Origin: Candidatus Hermodarchaeota archaeon
GTDB taxonomy: Archaea; Asgardarchaeota; Hermodarchaeia; Hermodarchaeales; Hermodarchaeaceae
DNA length: 8,338 bases
NCBI GenBank assembly: GCA_016840595.1
Contig: JAEOSA010000080.1
Span: 1-8,338 of the forward strand
Direction of reading: 5' to 3'
The notes under the pieces were generated by a model that was not told the origin of the DNA, did not search any database, and saw nothing but the letters and a program-made list of their open reading frames with translations. The position numbers and the translations under genes were made by a program. Below, in pieces: positions 6,705-8,338 of the stretch. Every line of letters begins with the position of its first letter. Within the stretch, counting starts at the first letter, position 1.

Positions 6705-7469
6705 ATGTCCAAAGTCGAATTGAAAAAGGAAAACCAGATTGCCATTATTACGATAAATAATCCACCTGCGAATGCACTCAATCCTGAAGTCTTCAACGCT
6801 TTACAGAAACTGTTCGCTGAACTGGACCAAGATGACACAAAGGTGATTATCCTCACTGGTGCAGGTGACCGATTTTTTATTGGTGGTGCAGACATCAAGC
6901 AATTCATTGGGCTTGATGGAAAGGCCGCTGAAAAGCTTGCCCGACAGGGTCAAAAGTTCACTCTCTTCTTAGAACAACACAGCAAGGTCATCATTGTAGC
7001 CGTGAATGGTTACGCATTGGGTGGTGGAATGGAAATTTCCCAAGCGTGCGATTTCATCATCGCATCTGAAAACGCCCGTTTCGGACAAACGGAAATCAAA
7101 CTCGGTATCATTCCCGGGTGGGGTGGTACCCAACGCCTTCAACGCTGGATGGAGCCTCAGCGTGCCCGCGAACTCATTCTTACTGGTGATATCGTTCCCG
7201 CTTCTGAGATGATGGGATTCGTATACAAGATCGTTCCCCCTGAAGAACTTCTCCCCACAGCAATGGATCTTGCAAAACGTATTGCCAGTCGTGGGCTTGT
7301 CGCAATCCAGCTAGCCAAGAAAGCGATGAAACAAGCGATGTACCTCCCAATTGAAGACGGCCTTAAGCTTGAAGCTCGCTTTTTCGGAGAATCCTTTGAT
7401 TCCGAAAATGCCAAAGAAGGTATCAAAGCCTTCTTGGAGAAACGAGAACCTAAAGTCTTAGATAAATAG
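6705..7469 (+). CDS. enoyl-CoA hydratase (crotonase), second copy
   Basis: This 254-residue protein is a full-length crotonase and should hydrate 2-enoyl-CoA esters. Its oxyanion-hole segments are FFIGGADI (57-64) and ALGGGME. The catalytic glutamates are Glu110 (GGGME) and Glu130 (FGQTEIKLGIIP), again 20 apart, followed by GWGGTQRL (138-145). The C-terminus, KEGIKAFLEKREP, is typical. It differs clearly from the copy at 489-1277 throughout, for example in the loop after GGADI (64-80), so it is an older paralogue and not a recent duplicate. It has its own promoter region and is not next to other beta-oxidation genes here, so it may serve another chain length or another pathway. The neighbour downstream is a secreted protein with no evident link. 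Confidence 0.93.
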   Translation: MSKVELKKENQIAIITINNPPANALNPEVFNALQKLFAELDQDDTKVIILTGAGDRFFIGGADIKQFIGLDGKAAEKLARQGQKFTLFLEQHSKVIIVAVNGYALGGGMEISQACDFIIASENARFGQTEIKLGIIPGWGGTQRLQRWMEPQRARELILTGDIVPASEMMGFVYKIVPPEELLPTAMDLAKRIASRGLVAIQLAKKAMKQAMYLPIEDGLKLEARFFGESFDSENAKEGIKAFLEKREPKVLDK

Positions 7470-7628
7470 GATTTTCAGCATCGAATCTGAACCAACAAGC
7501 CTCTGCCAGTCCTTCGCAGAAACCACAGAATACGCCAATTCCACCCAAATCAGACAAAACCATTAAAGCACCATGTCAGGCTAGTTGTAGCCGACATATG
7601 TCATCCTTACATTAAGGAGTGATTTGGG
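7470..7628 (+). promoter_or_regulatory. intergenic leader before the secreted-protein gene
   Basis: These 159 bases are C- and A-rich with no reading frame. No good TATA box is visible; CATTAAAG (7561-7568) is the best and weak candidate. The clear elements are the hairpin at 7573-7597 and the Shine-Dalgarno site GGAG at 7616-7619, nine bases before the ATG. Only a short TTTT follows the hydratase stop, which is weak as an archaeal terminator, so read-through from the hydratase is possible. Confidence 0.35.
7573..7597 (+). other. bulged hairpin in the leader of the secreted-protein gene
   Basis: ATGTC (7573-7577) pairs with GACAT (7593-7597), and after one bulged A, GGCTA (7579-7583) pairs with TAGCC (7588-7592) around a GTTG loop. 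Ten base pairs in 25 bases is a strong local stem. It ends 18 bases before the GGAG of the next gene. GACAT also starts a 10-base palindrome, GACATATGTC (7593-7602), so the site could instead be a protein-binding operator. No T-run follows, so it does not look like a terminator. Confidence 0.45.
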
Positions 7629-8338
7629 ATGCGAAAACGTCATTTAGTTTTAGGACTCTTTCTAATTTGCTTTTTACTCGACTTTACCGTTCCAATGATT
7701 CCAAATATTGGAGCAGGTTTGTTTGCGAGTGACACCGCACAGACGCCATTTTCACCCTTTACTCCTTCCCTTCCACCAACTGACCTTATTGTCCTTCCCT
7801 CCGAAGAAGAATCCCCAACACCACCGGATCACCCCCTCGGAACAGGTCGTGAAACCCTAACCGAATGGTGGGATACCAATTATGATTACCGACGAAAAAT
7901 CACCATCATTGAACCGGATATCGCATCTCGAAACATGGAACCGGTTCATGTTTACCTCACTTTCACAGGTGATGTAGCTCGACAAGGAATTATTGCTGTA
8001 GCCTACTGGGATCTTGCCAGCTGGCACGAAGTCCCTTCTCAAATATGGAATGCTACCACCCACACCACAGGACCTACCACTTTCTATGATTCTTGCACCG
8101 TTTGTTTTCTTGTGAATATCACACAGAACTACCAGGAAGTTTTCTACATCTATTATGACGATGATTACTCCGTTGCTCCAAGCTACACAGACCGGATCAC
8201 AGCAATCCCATCAAACGGACCTATTACTGATGATTCAACCATGCCCTGGGTGTATTCCGATGTCACAAGCACAAATTACACAAATGTTGACATGGTCTAC
8301 ATTCGTTCTGCTGCCACACAATATGAACATGCCTCTAT
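7629..8338 (+). CDS. secreted protein with DUF2341-like domain (N-terminal 236 residues; cut by window edge)
   Basis: The frame is open to the end of the window, so the gene is longer than seen. It begins with a signal peptide: MRKRH, then a hydrophobic stretch (about 6-23), with likely cleavage near residues 29-34; Cys14 is not in a lipobox. A Pro/Ser/Thr-rich linker follows (about 38-72). The globular part starts with WWDTNYDYRRKITI (80-93), the W..dY-R-K-I-T-I opening seen in DUF2341 and related extracellular beta-sandwich domains, and includes FYIYYDDDY (172-180). A CTVC pair (Cys156, Cys159) may form a disulfide. N-X-T sequons occur at Asn141, Asn163 and Asn216, compatible with archaeal N-glycosylation. 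The ATG at 7629 has GGAG nine bases upstream. The function is unknown; such proteins are often surface or adhesive proteins, and a C-terminal membrane anchor may lie beyond the window. Confidence 0.8.
   Translation, partial: MRKRHLVLGLFLICFLLDFTVPMIPNIGAGLFASDTAQTPFSPFTPSLPPTDLIVLPSEEESPTPPDHPLGTGRETLTEWWDTNYDYRRKITIIEPDIASRNMEPVHVYLTFTGDVARQGIIAVAYWDLASWHEVPSQIWNATTHTTGPTTFYDSCTVCFLVNITQNYQEVFYIYYDDDYSVAPSYTDRITAIPSNGPITDDSTMPWVYSDVTSTNYTNVDMVYIRSAATQYEHAS

Noticed and set aside
7669..7671. Lipoprotein cysteine in the signal peptide (Cys14)
   Set aside because: The preceding residues FLI do not fit a lipobox, which needs a small residue directly before Cys, and the hydrophobic stretch continues after it.
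7857..8063. 68-codon minus-strand frame inside the secreted-protein gene
   Set aside because: It is antisense to the DUF2341-like domain, which has a signal peptide and a good ribosome binding site; no motif supports the small frame.
1..8338. CRISPR array, insertion sequence, integrase or defence system
   Set aside because: There are no regularly spaced direct repeats, no transposase or recombinase motifs, and the genes present are metabolic, RNA-turnover or surface-protein genes. The beta-CASP and PHP enzymes have ordinary housekeeping family features.

Overview
The window looks like a piece of an archaeal chromosome. The evidence is a stand-alone beta-CASP metallo-beta-lactamase ribonuclease of the archaeal CPSF2 type, AT-rich TATA-like boxes about 25 bases before the inferred transcript starts, and short leaders with GGAG/GAGG/GGTG Shine-Dalgarno motifs. 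Fatty-acid activation and beta-oxidation genes, together with a large secreted protein whose N-terminal domain resembles DUF2341, would fit an Asgard archaeon (Heimdall- or Thorarchaeia-like). That placement is inference; no marker gene settles it.

Layout. (1) 1-3092: a fatty-acid degradation block. A FadA-like thiolase (cut by the left edge) and an enoyl-CoA hydratase form a minus-strand operon. It diverges from a plus-strand long-chain acyl-CoA ligase across a control region of about 170 bases, which holds a TATA-like box for each direction and a small inverted repeat. (2) 3093-3155: a short convergent gap with an AT-rich inverted repeat. (3) 3156-6559: three minus-strand genes for metal-dependent enzymes: an aCPSF2-like beta-CASP nuclease, a PHP phosphoesterase of the RNase AM/YciV type, and a TIM-barrel protein of the xylose isomerase/AP endonuclease 2 superfamily. 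The last two are tightly coupled. A 278-base non-coding stretch rich in inverted repeats separates them from the nuclease. (4) 6560-6704: a second divergent promoter region. (5) 6705-7469: a second, distinct enoyl-CoA hydratase on the plus strand. (6) 7470-7628: a leader with a bulged hairpin. (7) 7629 to the end: the N-terminal part of a secreted protein.

How they work together. The ligase would activate fatty acids (or other carboxylic acids), the hydratases would hydrate 2-enoyl-CoA, and the thiolase would cleave 3-ketoacyl-CoA. No acyl-CoA dehydrogenase or 3-hydroxyacyl-CoA dehydrogenase lies in the window, so the pathway must be completed elsewhere. The central trio suggests RNA or nucleotide turnover, but this rests on family membership only.

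Starts were chosen by Shine-Dalgarno position. This shortens four reading frames by 5 to 11 codons and gives the PHP gene a GTG start. I see no CRISPR array, transposon, tRNA, rRNA or obvious defence system. The most interesting unexplained pieces are the structured intergenic region at 4470-4759, the leader hairpin at 7573-7597 and the inverted repeat in the fatty-acid control region.
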